This document shows positions 10,995 through 19,972 of a stretch of DNA of 64,000 nt, one piece after another. Every line of letters starts with the position of its first letter. Position 1 is the stretch's first letter. Below the pieces are notes generated by a model. The model saw only the letters and a program-made list of their open reading frames with translations. It was not told the origin of the DNA and made no database searches. This DNA comes from Commensalibacter papalotli (ex Servin-Garciduenas et al. 2014) (lineage in GTDB: Bacteria; Pseudomonadota; Alphaproteobacteria; Acetobacterales; Acetobacteraceae). Location: NCBI RefSeq assembly GCF_000527695.1, contig NZ_ATSX01000001.1, positions 248,001 to 312,000 of the forward strand, in the 5' to 3' direction. The position numbers and the translations under genes are program-made.

Positions 10995-12433
10995 GTGCAT
11001 TACAAGACGAAGCTCAACCAAGAGGTGCAAAAATCAAAGGTAACAAGCCTGTTGATCAATTAGAAGCCGCCAACCGTTTTATTGCAGCTTCTGCACATCA
11101 AAAAATGCATGATGAACGCTTATGGGATTTGCGAAAAAAACGTGATGCGCAAATGCATCTTATTTCTGAATGGGAAGAGTTAAGAGAGCTAGCCTCAGAT
11201 ATTAAATCGCATACTTTGGATCATTTGGCAGATTATTTAGAAGAGTTTGAACGTAATGCCAAGGCCAACGGCGTACATGTGCATTGGGCCAAAGATGCTC
11301 AAGAAAGTAATCAGATAATTACTGATATTTTAAAAGAACATAATGCCAAGACACTGGTCAAAAGTAAATCAATGTTGGGTGAAGAATGCAGATTACGCCA
11401 GCATCTAGAAGAAAACGATATTCATGTCATTGAGACAGACTTAGGAGAACGAATTCAGCAATTAGACCATGAAGATCCCAGTCATGTCGTGGTGCCAGCA
11501 GTTCATAAAACCAGAACCGATGTTTCCAAAGTGTTTGTCAAAACACTTAATGCTGAGCAGGGGAATAATGACGTTCACTATTTGGCGGAGACACAAAGGG
11601 AAAATACACGTCCTTATATCCTCAATGCTGATGCAGGAATGACTGGAGGGAATTTTCTGGTTGCTGAAACGGGTGCTGTGGTGGTTTGCACAAACGAGGG
11701 GAATGCTGATCTTTCTGCTAATACGCCGCCTTTGCATATTGTGACGGTGGGGATTGAAAAAATTATTCCCAAGATGGAGCATCTGGCAGTTTTTATTCGA
11801 CTGTTATCACGCAGTGCTTTGGGGTCTCCGATCACGCAATATACTTCTTATTTTCGTGGCCCTCGTAAAGGGGGAGAAATGCATGTGGTTTTGGTGGATA
11901 ATGGTCGATCAACCCGTCTTGCCAGTAAGAAATTCAAAGCAGGATTAAAATGTATCCGTTGTGGTGCTTGTATGAATACATGCCCTGTTTTTCGTCGCAG
12001 TGGTGGTTTAAGTTATGGCAGTGTTTATGCAGGGCCTATTGGATTAATTTTAAGTCCTACTTTTAATACGCATAAATATCGGAATTTACCTTTTGCATCG
12101 ACTTTGAATGGCAGTTGTACGAACGTTTGTCCTGTAAAAATCAACTTACATGAACAGGTTTTTGCTTGGCGAGAAACATTGGCAGATGAAAAAGAACTCT
12201 CTTTATCAAAGCGAATTTTAATGACTGCGATGGGTAAGTTATTAGCCCACCCCAAGGCTTATCGAACTGCAGTGCAAACAGGGGATAAGGTTTTATCGTA
12301 TTTGCCACATTTTGTTGTTTATAACAAACTTAATGCTTGGGGAAGGCAAAGAGATTTGCCGCCAGCACCCAAAGAAACTTTTCACAGTTGGTATGCAAAA
12401 AATTATAAAAATAAAGGAAAAACGGATGAGTAG
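10991..12433 (+). CDS. lutB: Lactate utilisation iron-sulfur protein LutB
   Basis: Ferredoxin-type subunit of LutABC that carries electrons from lactate oxidation to the respiratory chain. The N-terminal half is an LUD domain. A 4Fe-4S motif is visible at Cys321, 324, 327 and 331 (CIRCGACMNTCP), and a second group contains Cys376 and Cys380 (GSCTNVCPV). At 480 residues it is full length. It overlaps lutA by 4 bases and lutC by 8 bases. Confidence 0.93.
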   Translation: MSALQDEAQPRGAKIKGNKPVDQLEAANRFIAASAHQKMHDERLWDLRKKRDAQMHLISEWEELRELASDIKSHTLDHLADYLEEFERNAKANGVHVHWAKDAQESNQIITDILKEHNAKTLVKSKSMLGEECRLRQHLEENDIHVIETDLGERIQQLDHEDPSHVVVPAVHKTRTDVSKVFVKTLNAEQGNNDVHYLAETQRENTRPYILNADAGMTGGNFLVAETGAVVVCTNEGNADLSANTPPLHIVTVGIEKIIPKMEHLAVFIRLLSRSALGSPITQYTSYFRGPRKGGEMHVVLVDNGRSTRLASKKFKAGLKCIRCGACMNTCPVFRRSGGLSYGSVYAGPIGLILSPTFNTHKYRNLPFASTLNGSCTNVCPVKINLHEQVFAWRETLADEKELSLSKRILMTAMGKLLAHPKAYRTAVQTGDKVLSYLPHFVVYNKLNAWGRQRDLPPAPKETFHSWYAKNYKNKGKTDE

Positions 12434-13007
12434 TCGTGAGTTCATTTTAAACCAGATCCGTGAATCTTGTAATGCAGAGCCTTCTGTTGGGCCGAACGTT
12501 CCTTTATTTCATAAAGATTCATTCGATATTGTCGAGCAGTTTAAACAATCTTTACTGATTATGGGTGGAAAGATTATTGAAAAAGGTCAAAATGACCCTT
12601 TCGAATTTGTAAAAGCGAAATTGGAGGATGCTAAAGTTATTTGTTCACTAGTACCAGATATCGAAGGAAATAAAAAATTAACAGATAATATGCATCCCAA
12701 AGAGTTGCAGGATATAGATTACGGTGTTTTACGTGCGAGTTTTGGTGTTGCTGAAACAGGTTCGATTTGTTTAACGGATCAGGATTTATTGATTAATACG
12801 TTGGGGTATTTGCCTCAACACTTGATTGTGTTGCTTGATCCAAAACAGATCGTAGAGAATTTACATGATGCATATGCGCGTCCAGAATGGAAACAAATTC
12901 ACTATGGGGCGTTGCATAGTGGACCTTCTGCTACCGCCGATATTGAAGGTGTATTAATTAGAGGGGCACAAGGAGTGCGTTCTTTATCTGTATTATTGAT
13001 TACATAA
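12426..13007 (+). CDS. lutC: Lactate utilisation protein LutC
   Basis: LUD-domain protein of 193 residues, the third LutABC subunit. The frame stays open back to a TTG at 12312, but AAAGG precedes the ATG at 12426 and family sequence begins there (MSSREFILNQI). Conserved LUD features include the block FGVAETGSICL and the C-terminal HSGPSATADIEGVLIRGAQG. Its start overlaps the end of lutB by 8 bases, indicating translational coupling. Confidence 0.92.
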   Translation: MSSREFILNQIRESCNAEPSVGPNVPLFHKDSFDIVEQFKQSLLIMGGKIIEKGQNDPFEFVKAKLEDAKVICSLVPDIEGNKKLTDNMHPKELQDIDYGVLRASFGVAETGSICLTDQDLLINTLGYLPQHLIVLLDPKQIVENLHDAYARPEWKQIHYGALHSGPSATADIEGVLIRGAQGVRSLSVLLIT

Positions 13008-13090
13008 TTTTTTAGGATTGTTTTTAGTTATCCTAGTTGTAATTCCAGGTATCAATAATTTACATTTAAATATTGTAACTATTTATATTT

Positions 13091-13127
13091 AATAATCATA
13101 AAGACTGAATAAACCTTTACGATTATT
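13091..13127. terminator. Hairpin between convergent lutC and lipoprotein gene
   Basis: Arms AATAATCATAAAG and CTTTACGATTATT pair at 12 of 13 positions around an 11-base loop. It sits between the two convergent stops, so it may end transcription from either side. Neither strand has a strong T run right after the stem, which lowers confidence. Confidence 0.4.
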
Positions 13128-13135
13128 GAAAAAAA

Positions 13136-14002
13136 TTAATATTTATCGGGAACAGCTGAAGCTGGTAAAGTGCCTAGACTGCCCGTTGGCAGTTGATTTA
13201 CTTTTGCTTTTTCAGGAGAATATTGTAATTTTTCTGATGCTTTGACGCTATCAGGTTTTCCACCTGGGAATACTGCACTAAGATCTTCATCGTCATTAGA
13301 ACTAGATGGAGTGGTTGAATTATTCTTGTTTGTTGAATTGGGTGTTGCTTTTGTAGGTGCTGTTACAGCTCCAGGTTTACCTAGATCTTGAGTTTGGATA
13401 CCTCCAGAAACAGGAGTGCCCGTTGCATCCACAATCCAATTTCCCAAATGCTTACGGATTTGGAATTCAAGCTCTACATTCATATCTTGCATCAGCTTTT
13501 GCGTTGCGTCATATAAATTACCTTTACTGCTGGCAGCACCTTTGGATGAATCTATATCATATGTATGATTAACACTTGCTTGAACAGAGGCAACTTTTTG
13601 GTTGTTGTTATTATAAATGGATAAGGTAGCATCCATTTGTCCATAAATACCGTTATGCCCTTGTTCTTGAAGGGAAGCACGGTTAATTGTAAAGATACCT
13701 TTTCCAGAAGAACCACGTGCTTGAAAGCGTGTATTAGCCATATTTTGCAAAGCAGTAGCAGGTAAAATAGGGCTAAGATTGGTAACATCACGATTATATT
13801 GTTGATTTTGTGATAAATTCTGCACATCCATTTGACTTACATTTAAGAAAATGGGGGTCAGATAATCATAAGTCAAAGGCGCAAATGTTTTAGGATCGTC
13901 ATGAGAGCAAGCGGTAAGCCCAATTATGGGTGTAACCAATAATAATGCAGAAGCACATAATTTCAATTTTAATGAAGTTGTGTTTTTTTGGTTTGATGAC
14001 AT
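13136..14002 (-). CDS. Putative lipoprotein of unknown function
   Basis: 288-residue protein starting at the ATG at 14002, which has AAGGA 7 bases upstream; the longer frame to 14059 has no ribosome site. Residues 1-32 are a lipoprotein signal ending in the lipobox LTAC. The middle contains QARGSSGKGIF and an amphipathic region, and the C-terminal third is Pro-, Ser-, Thr- and Asn-rich low complexity, probably disordered. It lies 89 bases after hslO on the same strand. I do not recognise the family. Confidence 0.6.
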   Translation of the reverse strand: MSSNQKNTTSLKLKLCASALLLVTPIIGLTACSHDDPKTFAPLTYDYLTPIFLNVSQMDVQNLSQNQQYNRDVTNLSPILPATALQNMANTRFQARGSSGKGIFTINRASLQEQGHNGIYGQMDATLSIYNNNNQKVASVQASVNHTYDIDSSKGAASSKGNLYDATQKLMQDMNVELEFQIRKHLGNWIVDATGTPVSGGIQTQDLGKPGAVTAPTKATPNSTNKNNSTTPSSSNDDEDLSAVFPGGKPDSVKASEKLQYSPEKAKVNQLPTGSLGTLPASAVPDKY

Positions 14003-14090
14003 TTGATATTCCTTATGTGCAGAAAAAAGAAAATAACGACTTAACAATATTAAACGCAATTATAGAGATAATTTTGACAAGATACAGATT

Positions 14091-15026
14091 TTATTTTGTT
14101 GATTGAATTTCATTTTGGTTAAATACAAAATTATATCGACAAAATTCACAAGTCATAGTGATATTCCCTTCTTCATTCATATTCTCTAAATCGTTCTGGT
14201 TAAATGTTTTTAAGATATTTTGCAGACGCGAACGTGAGCAACGACAACCATAAGAAACAGGTTTAGGATTACCTATTGTAATGGGGGTGCTATTAAATAA
14301 ACGATAAAGTAAATCATTATTACTTAAGTTGGTGTCTAATACTTCTTTTGCTGTGACTGTTTCAGCTAGAATGGTTAATGTATTCCATTCTTCTTCGTCA
14401 TTGGTAATTTCTGCCTCATCCTTGAAAACAATAGAAGGGTCACTGGCAATTTTTTCTATAATTAACCCAGATGCTTGCCAACCTTCAGAAGTTTCTTCGC
14501 AAAATAACCGTATCCAGCTGTTTAATTGCTCACTCGTTTCAAAATAATGACTGGCCATTTCTGATAGGCTGTTACCTGTGATTTCAACCATTCCTTGATA
14601 GCTATCTTTGTCATTATGTTGATCAACAGTTAAAACAAACAAGCCTTTTTCAAATAATTCTAACGCTGTTGCTTGTTTAGGAAGCAAGTCGAGTTTTTCT
14701 TTATCATAGCGAGCGTAAAAGCGTAGCTGACCATTATGCGTGCAATCTACGACTAATAAAGAAACAGCACCTTCACCTTTTACCTGAAGCGAAAAAGAGC
14801 CTTCGAACTTAAGAGCTGCTGCTAGTCCTGAGACCAGAACCAATGCTTCACCTCCTAGTTTTGAAATCGCATGAGGATAGTTGTGACGTGATAATAAAGT
14901 ATTTGCCAATCTATCGAGGCGAACAAGCCGCCCCCTGGCAGAAGGGAAGAAAAAAGGCGTAATCCCTGTCGGGATGGTTAAATCAGGAACATCAGGACGA
15001 TCAGAAATATGTGTATGTTCAGTCAT
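14091..15026 (-). CDS. hslO: Redox-regulated chaperone Hsp33
   Basis: Holdase chaperone activated by oxidative unfolding. The four C-terminal zinc-binding cysteines that form the redox switch are visible as Cys261 and Cys263 (CRC), Cys293 and Cys296 (CEFC). The N-terminal Hsp33 fold contains the typical FEGSFSLQVKGEGAVSLLVVD region with a poorly conserved acidic helix between. In many alphaproteobacteria hslO directly follows argD-argF; here an acid phosphatase and an unknown gene lie between. Confidence 0.93.
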   Translation of the reverse strand: MTEHTHISDRPDVPDLTIPTGITPFFFPSARGRLVRLDRLANTLLSRHNYPHAISKLGGEALVLVSGLAAALKFEGSFSLQVKGEGAVSLLVVDCTHNGQLRFYARYDKEKLDLLPKQATALELFEKGLFVLTVDQHNDKDSYQGMVEITGNSLSEMASHYFETSEQLNSWIRLFCEETSEGWQASGLIIEKIASDPSIVFKDEAEITNDEEEWNTLTILAETVTAKEVLDTNLSNNDLLYRLFNSTPITIGNPKPVSYGCRCSRSRLQNILKTFNQNDLENMNEEGNITMTCEFCRYNFVFNQNEIQSTK

Positions 15027-15058
15027 AAATTATGCTTCTTTGTATCGCTAAAGTTTTT

Positions 15059-15832
15059 TTAGTTACTTGTTGTTTGTTTTAACAGTTCTTCTTTGGATTT
15101 TTGGAAATCTTGCATAAATTCTTTATTTGCATGTAGCCTTGCAACAATTTCAGCACCTATGATACGCCCAGCATCCACATCGCTTTGCCAGTGTGCACCA
15201 CAAATGACGCGACTTTGACCAAAATCATATCCTCTTTGTAAAATTTGATTTTGCTTTTGAGGAAACATTTCAGAAAGAATCAAAGCAGTTGACCACCCTA
15301 AAGCAGAGTGCCCAGAAGGATAAGAGCCGTCTTTCCTGAGCAGTTTATCATCTTGGGGCCAACAGGTTTGTGTTTTATAATATACAAAAGGTCTGATGCG
15401 TTGATAATGATTTTTAGCAATATCGGTACCTAAGAACCCACTATCAACCATTATGTGACGTAATAGATAATAAGTGTTTGGGGTTTTTTCTTTGGATATT
15501 ACAATCCCCAAAGCCTGAGCAAACGGTTTTCCAATATTACTATCGGCAAGGTTCGCATCCGATTGAGCCAAAGCCCATCTTGGGGTGTTTATCAAGGTAT
15601 GACCTTGTTTATATGCGGCTTGGTCTGCTAAAAAAGCAGGGCTGTCTTGTTGGGGAGGGGGAGGTAAAAGGGCTAGACTATTAGCAACGTCATCACGGTT
15701 TAAATAAGATTTATAGGGCTCGCTGGGTTTGGTTTGTAAAATAGAGTTGCTTTGTGCAGCAAAGGTATTTGATGTGAAACTTAAGACAATGCTTCCGGCG
15801 ACAAAGAATATCGCTTTTGTTGAAATAGACAT
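15059..15832 (-). CDS. Class A non-specific acid phosphatase (PAP2 superfamily), secreted
   Basis: Periplasmic phosphomonoesterase of the PhoN type. The three-part PAP2 signature is visible: K-x6-RP (KNHYQRIRP), PSGH (YPSGHSALGW) and SR-x5-H-x3-D (SRVICGAHWQSDVD), with the two His residues as catalytic acid/base and nucleophile. A cleavable signal peptide ends at TFAA. At 257 residues it is of normal length. GGGAG precedes the ATG by 5 bases. It probably scavenges phosphate from organic esters. It interrupts the usual argF-hslO neighbourhood. Confidence 0.88.
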   Translation of the reverse strand: MSISTKAIFFVAGSIVLSFTSNTFAAQSNSILQTKPSEPYKSYLNRDDVANSLALLPPPPQQDSPAFLADQAAYKQGHTLINTPRWALAQSDANLADSNIGKPFAQALGIVISKEKTPNTYYLLRHIMVDSGFLGTDIAKNHYQRIRPFVYYKTQTCWPQDDKLLRKDGSYPSGHSALGWSTALILSEMFPQKQNQILQRGYDFGQSRVICGAHWQSDVDAGRIIGAEIVARLHANKEFMQDFQKSKEELLKQTTSN

Positions 15833-15915
15833 TATTACTCCCGTAAATAGACTGTATTTGTCACATAATTTTTTTTGATATTATTATTTTGATATGGTTA
15901 TAACTAATTTAAAAA

Positions 15916-16497
15916 TTAGTTTAATAAATTAGATATACTCGTTTTTATGGCTTTTAAACAGTATTTTTTATTATATGCTAGGTCACTGATTTTGTTAAAT
16001 CTTAAATATGTTTTATAAGACCAAGCTGTGCGACCTAACTCATTGCAGTTTGCACCATCAAAATTACCAAATAAAAGGGTTTTTAATAAAGATTTAGGTT
16101 TTTGAAACACTTCCATTTTCCATAAGTCGTCCGTTAAAAAACGAAAAATAATAATGTTAGGTTGTGCAAGAGTGAAATGTGATACGTAATTTGAAGGATC
16201 ACCCCAACAATCTATAATGAGGTTTGGAGGGTAAGGAAAAATTGTAACTGTTTCTAATAATAGACCTTTTTGTGTGACTAATGAAATAATTAAAGAGTAT
16301 GTTTCATCTCTGTCATATGAGGAAAAAAGAATATAATAATCTATTGTCTTAAAAGTCTGATCTAAAAAGGTTCCTTTTATAATGCATTCTGTCTGATAAC
16401 CATTGATATAAACTCTGCTTTGCCCCGTGTAGCCATCATTGGGTTTGAAAGTAGGCCTGATACAGATCTCATTTGTGTTTATAATATCGTCTTGCAT
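15916..16497 (-). CDS. Hypothetical protein, 193 residues
   Basis: Intact frame with no recognisable domain, no signal peptide and no membrane segment. It is rich in Ile, Tyr, Phe and Asn, and its codons are more AT-biased than those of neighbours. The C-terminus (SYKTYLRFNKISDLAYNKKYC) is basic. GAG lies 8 bases before the ATG. The start falls only 27 bases after the argF terminator hairpin, and a good promoter appears to overlap that hairpin. Composition and position between conserved neighbours suggest acquisition by transfer. No function can be assigned. Confidence 0.55.
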   Translation of the reverse strand: MQDDIINTNEICIRPTFKPNDGYTGQSRVYINGYQTECIIKGTFLDQTFKTIDYYILFSSYDRDETYSLIISLVTQKGLLLETVTIFPYPPNLIIDCWGDPSNYVSHFTLAQPNIIIFRFLTDDLWKMEVFQKPKSLLKTLLFGNFDGANCNELGRTAWSYKTYLRFNKISDLAYNKKYCLKAIKTSISNLLN

Positions 16498-16523
16498 GGA
16501 TTGAGCTCATTCAGAAGGAATAA

Positions 16524-16554
16524 AAAAGGATCTATAAATATTATAGATCCTTTT
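16524..16554 (-). terminator. Rho-independent terminator of argF
   Basis: Perfect 10-bp stem GGATCTATAA / TTATAGATCC with a 3-base loop, flanked by A and T runs, 29 bases beyond the argF stop. On the minus strand it is followed by six Ts. The hairpin also contains a TATAAT (minus strand), see the promoter entry. Confidence 0.85.
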
Positions 16555-16568
16555 CATTTAAGCGTAAA
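16540..16568 (-). promoter_or_regulatory. Candidate sigma-70 promoter inside the argF terminator
   Basis: On the minus strand TTTACG (16568-16563) and a perfect TATAAT (16545-16540) are spaced by exactly 17 bases. The -10 box lies within the terminator stem, so a start near 16533 would leave out the 5' arm and escape termination. It would drive the 193-residue gene at 15916-16497 with a leader of about 36 bases. Confidence 0.45.
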
Positions 16569-16582
16569 ACTTCTTAAGGATT

Positions 16583-17581
16583 TTACTTAGAGCCATAGCT
16601 TCGCCAATCATTGCCCATCATAGACCAGATTAAAATGGCTTTGTGAGCATGAAGACGGTTTTCAGCTTCATCGAATACGACTGATTGACTGCTTTCGAAG
16701 ACTTCTTCAGTTACCTCTTCACCAATGTGAGCCGGTAAACAATGTAAGAATATTGCATCCTTAGCAGCTAAGTTCATTAACTCACGATTAACTTGGTAAG
16801 GGCCTAATGCTTTGAGGCGTGCTTGTTTCTCATTATCACTATCTGACATGCTGACCCAAGTATCGGTTACAACAGCATCTGCGTTACGAACGGCTTCTTT
16901 GGGATCATTCGTGACATTGATTTTTCCACCATTTTTGCTGGCCCATTCCAAGACTTCCTTAGATGGAGCATAATTTGTTGGAGTTGCAAGGTTTAATGCG
17001 AATTCGAACTGTGTAGCAGCTTCTATCAAAGAACTTGCGACATTGTTTCCATCTCCAAGCCAGGCCAAGGTACGCCCTTTGATAGAGCCTTTATGATCTT
17101 CAAAAGTCATAATATCAGCAATAATTTGTGATGGGTGAGAGGTGGGAGTTAATCCATTAATGACAGGGACAGAGCTAAGCTCTGCAAGGCCTAACAAATC
17201 GTCAGTACATCCCGTTCTTAATACCATAGCATCTACAAAACGAGAGAGGACGCGTGCAGTATCAGCAATAGTTTCCCCACGACCAATTTGCATGCTATCC
17301 GTTGATAAAACAACAGAATGCCCACCTAGTTGATGAATACCCACTTCAAATGAAACGCGTGTCCGAGTTGAGGGTTTAGAGAAGATTAAAGCAACATTTT
17401 TACCTTGTAATGGGGCTGCGGGATGCAAAGGGTATTTTCTATTCTCTTGCATATCTTTCATTTGCTTGCCCAATATTATCATGTCTTGAAGGTCTTGTTT
17501 AGACAGATCACGAATATCAAGAAAATGTTTATATTTTTTATCTTGAGCGCTGTTTTTTTGAGAATTTGATAAACTGCTCAT
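16583..17581 (-). CDS. argF: Ornithine carbamoyltransferase
   Basis: Converts ornithine and carbamoyl phosphate to citrulline in arginine synthesis. The carbamoyl-phosphate motif STRTR is at residues 71-75 and the ornithine-binding HCLPA motif is near residue 281; the segment HQLGGHSVVL follows the first as usual. Length is 332 residues, slightly longer at the N-terminus than most. The start overlaps the argD stop by 4 bases (ATGA), so argD-argF form an operon ended by the hairpin at 16524-16554. Confidence 0.96.
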   Translation of the reverse strand: MSSLSNSQKNSAQDKKYKHFLDIRDLSKQDLQDMIILGKQMKDMQENRKYPLHPAAPLQGKNVALIFSKPSTRTRVSFEVGIHQLGGHSVVLSTDSMQIGRGETIADTARVLSRFVDAMVLRTGCTDDLLGLAELSSVPVINGLTPTSHPSQIIADIMTFEDHKGSIKGRTLAWLGDGNNVASSLIEAATQFEFALNLATPTNYAPSKEVLEWASKNGGKINVTNDPKEAVRNADAVVTDTWVSMSDSDNEKQARLKALGPYQVNRELMNLAAKDAIFLHCLPAHIGEEVTEEVFESSQSVVFDEAENRLHAHKAILIWSMMGNDWRSYGSK

Positions 17582-18768
17582 GGGCTTTGTTCCATACTAT
17601 TTTGTAATTGTTGCGCAGCTTTGGCCAAACGATTTGCTCCTTCTTGGCATTCTTCTTCTGATACAATCAAAGGAGGAACAATTCGCACTACATTATTACC
17701 TGCGGCAACGGTTAATAAATTTTGATGCAAGGCTGCATTTTGAACTTCAACAGGTGCTAACTTGCCTTTTATCCCTAACATTAAGCCTTTACCTTTGACT
17801 TCTTCATAAATAGATGGGTATTGCTCAATGAGTTTTTGCAGCGCGTTTTTTAAATAATTCCCTGTCTTCGCAATATGATCCAAGAAACCAGGCGCAAGTA
17901 AAATGTCTAGCACTGCGTTTCCTGCTGCACATGCCAAAGGATTACCTCCAAATGTTGATCCATGTGTCCCAGCGGTTAAATGTTTGGCGATAGATTCTTT
18001 GGCTAAGAATGCTCCCATAGGAACGCCTCCTGCAATTCCTTTTGCCAAAGACATGATGTCAGGTTCAATATCCGTCCATTGATATGCGAACATTTTTCCA
18101 GTACGACCCATACCACATTGAATTTCATCAAAACCAAGGTATAGATTTTTATCATCACAAATTTTTCTAAGTTCACGCAAAAAATCTGTTGGAATGACAT
18201 TAATTCCACTTTCACCTTGAATAGGTTCAATCAAGAAACCAGCCGTATGTTCATCAACAGCATTATGTAAGGCTTCTAAATCACCCACAGGAATATGTTT
18301 GATCCCAGGAAGTCTTGGTTCGAACCCTTCTAAATATTTAGGGTTTCCCGTAGCAGTTAATGTTGCCAAAGTGCGACCGTGAAAAGCATTTTCAAAACAA
18401 ATAATATCCGTACGTTCTGGATGTCCATTTTTAAATTGTGCCCGACGTATGCCTTTGATTAAGCCTTCATTGGCTTCAGCTCCAGAGTTACAAAAGAAAA
18501 CACTATCGGCAAAGCTGATCTCTACCAGTCTTTCTGCCAGTCTTTCTGCTTGTGGAATGCGATATAAATTAGAAGTATGTAAGACAAGCTTGGCTTGCTC
18601 AGCTATGGTTTTGGCTAGGTGAGGGTGATTATGTCCAATTGAGGAGGTCGCAATCCCAGCACCGAAATCCAAAAATCGTCGGCCGTCTTCCGTAATAAGC
18701 CAAGCACCTTGACCTTGCGTAAAAGCAAGGTCTGCACGATTATAGGTAGGCATAAGAACGGAAATCAT
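17578..18768 (-). CDS. argD: Acetylornithine aminotransferase
   Basis: PLP-dependent class III aminotransferase of arginine synthesis, 396 residues. The PLP lysine is Lys243 (LAKGIAGGVP), preceded by Asp214 in FDEIQCGMGRTG, which contacts the pyridine nitrogen. The phosphate-binding region NSGAEANEG is also present. AGAAGAG stands before the ATG. First gene of the argD-argF operon. Confidence 0.95.
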   Translation of the reverse strand: MISVLMPTYNRADLAFTQGQGAWLITEDGRRFLDFGAGIATSSIGHNHPHLAKTIAEQAKLVLHTSNLYRIPQAERLAERLVEISFADSVFFCNSGAEANEGLIKGIRRAQFKNGHPERTDIICFENAFHGRTLATLTATGNPKYLEGFEPRLPGIKHIPVGDLEALHNAVDEHTAGFLIEPIQGESGINVIPTDFLRELRKICDDKNLYLGFDEIQCGMGRTGKMFAYQWTDIEPDIMSLAKGIAGGVPMGAFLAKESIAKHLTAGTHGSTFGGNPLACAAGNAVLDILLAPGFLDHIAKTGNYLKNALQKLIEQYPSIYEEVKGKGLMLGIKGKLAPVEVQNAALHQNLLTVAAGNNVVRIVPPLIVSEEECQEGANRLAKAAQQLQNSMEQSP

Positions 18769-18925
18769 AGTAACTCTTCTTTGTTAATTTTTTGATTAAA
18801 TAAAAGAATCATATTCTGTTATTGTATTAATAATGTCAATTTCTTCTTGATGTTTTTATTTATTTATTCTTATATTTTACAATATAAAATAAGTATGTAT
18901 AGATCTTTTGATAGAGTAACTGCCT

Positions 18926-19495
18926 GTGAAATTTCCTGATCTGCAAGAATATACGATGATGTATTTATCTCGGTATAACAATACCGAAAAAGGATTATTG
19001 CGTGTTTTAAAGGCCAGGTTGCAACGTTGGGCGATTAAGGCTGAAAAAGAAGGAATAGAATCTTCACAAATTAACAGCAAATTAAGGCAAGGGTATCAAG
19101 AAATACCTGATATTATTGCTAAAGTGAAGCAGCTGGGGATTGTTAATGATCAGGTTTTTACCGAGCACAAAGTGAGTTCTTTGATCAGATCAGGGCGTTC
19201 TCAAAAGGTCATACAAAATAAATTATTACAAAAAGGTGTTGCTTTTGATGTTGTTCAATCGGTATTAGATCAGTATCAAGATAAGGATATAGAATTACTT
19301 GCCGCTTTGGTTTATGCAAAAAAAAAGCGTATAGGTCCGTTTCGTCGCGTTGATCGCGAGTTTAATATAGAGACCAAACAAAAAGAGCAATCCTCTTTTG
19401 CTAGAGGAGGGTTTTCTTTTGCGATGACGGATAATGTTTTGTCTATGGAGCTTGTCGAGGCAGAGGAAATGATACAAAAGCTTCGGTCTTTATAA
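18926..19495 (+). CDS. recX: Regulatory protein RecX
   Basis: Modulator of RecA filaments, 189 residues. The family pattern of three-helix repeats is visible: a first repeat with YLSRYNNTEKGLLRVL, and later VKQLGIVNDQVFTEHKV and SRSQKVIQNKLLQKGV-type segments. The start is GTG with GATAGAG upstream. recA is not in the window; the next gene is a CHAP lipoprotein 21 bases downstream, an unusual partner. Confidence 0.8.
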   Translation: MKFPDLQEYTMMYLSRYNNTEKGLLRVLKARLQRWAIKAEKEGIESSQINSKLRQGYQEIPDIIAKVKQLGIVNDQVFTEHKVSSLIRSGRSQKVIQNKLLQKGVAFDVVQSVLDQYQDKDIELLAALVYAKKKRIGPFRRVDREFNIETKQKEQSSFARGGFSFAMTDNVLSMELVEAEEMIQKLRSL

Positions 19496-19516
19496 AGATA
19501 ATTAGGGTATTATGGA

Positions 19517-19972
19517 ATGGCTATACTCAGATCATTGATTGTATTTGTGTTTTTATTACCCTTACTTGCGGCTTGTGGTGGCCGCAGTTATAGCGGAAAG
19601 CTACAATGCGCTCCTTATGCGAGAAAGCTTACAGGGGTTGATCTTAGAGGATCTGCATATTCTTGGTGGTCACAGTCTCAAGGGAAGTATTCTCATACAA
19701 AACAACCTCAAAAAGGGGCTATCTTAGTATTTCGTAAAACCTCTAAATTGCCAGATGGACACGTATCTGTTGTAAAGAAAATCAAGGATTCACGTACAAT
19801 TATTGTTGATCATGCAAACTGGGATGCACAAAGAATTAATCATAATGCTTCTGTGGTAGATGTTTCCTCTCGTAATGATTGGTCGTTGGTTCGTGTATGG
19901 TGGCCACCAATCAATAAATTAGGAACCAGGAAATATCCAACCTATGGGTTTATTATTCCAGGAAAAACTTAA
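19517..19972 (+). CDS. CHAP-domain lipoprotein (putative peptidoglycan amidase)
   Basis: 151-residue protein with a lipoprotein signal ending LLAAC, so Cys20 is the probable lipidated residue. The remainder matches the CHAP fold: the catalytic Cys in QCAPYARKLTG, Trp-rich YSWWSQ, the catalytic His in DGHVSVVKKI and the Asp/His/Asn of VDHANWD. CHAP enzymes cleave amide bonds in peptidoglycan. It sits in the recX transcription unit. Single-domain size suggests a small housekeeping hydrolase rather than a secreted toxin. Confidence 0.8.
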   Translation: MAILRSLIVFVFLLPLLAACGGRSYSGKLQCAPYARKLTGVDLRGSAYSWWSQSQGKYSHTKQPQKGAILVFRKTSKLPDGHVSVVKKIKDSRTIIVDHANWDAQRINHNASVVDVSSRNDWSLVRVWWPPINKLGTRKYPTYGFIIPGKT

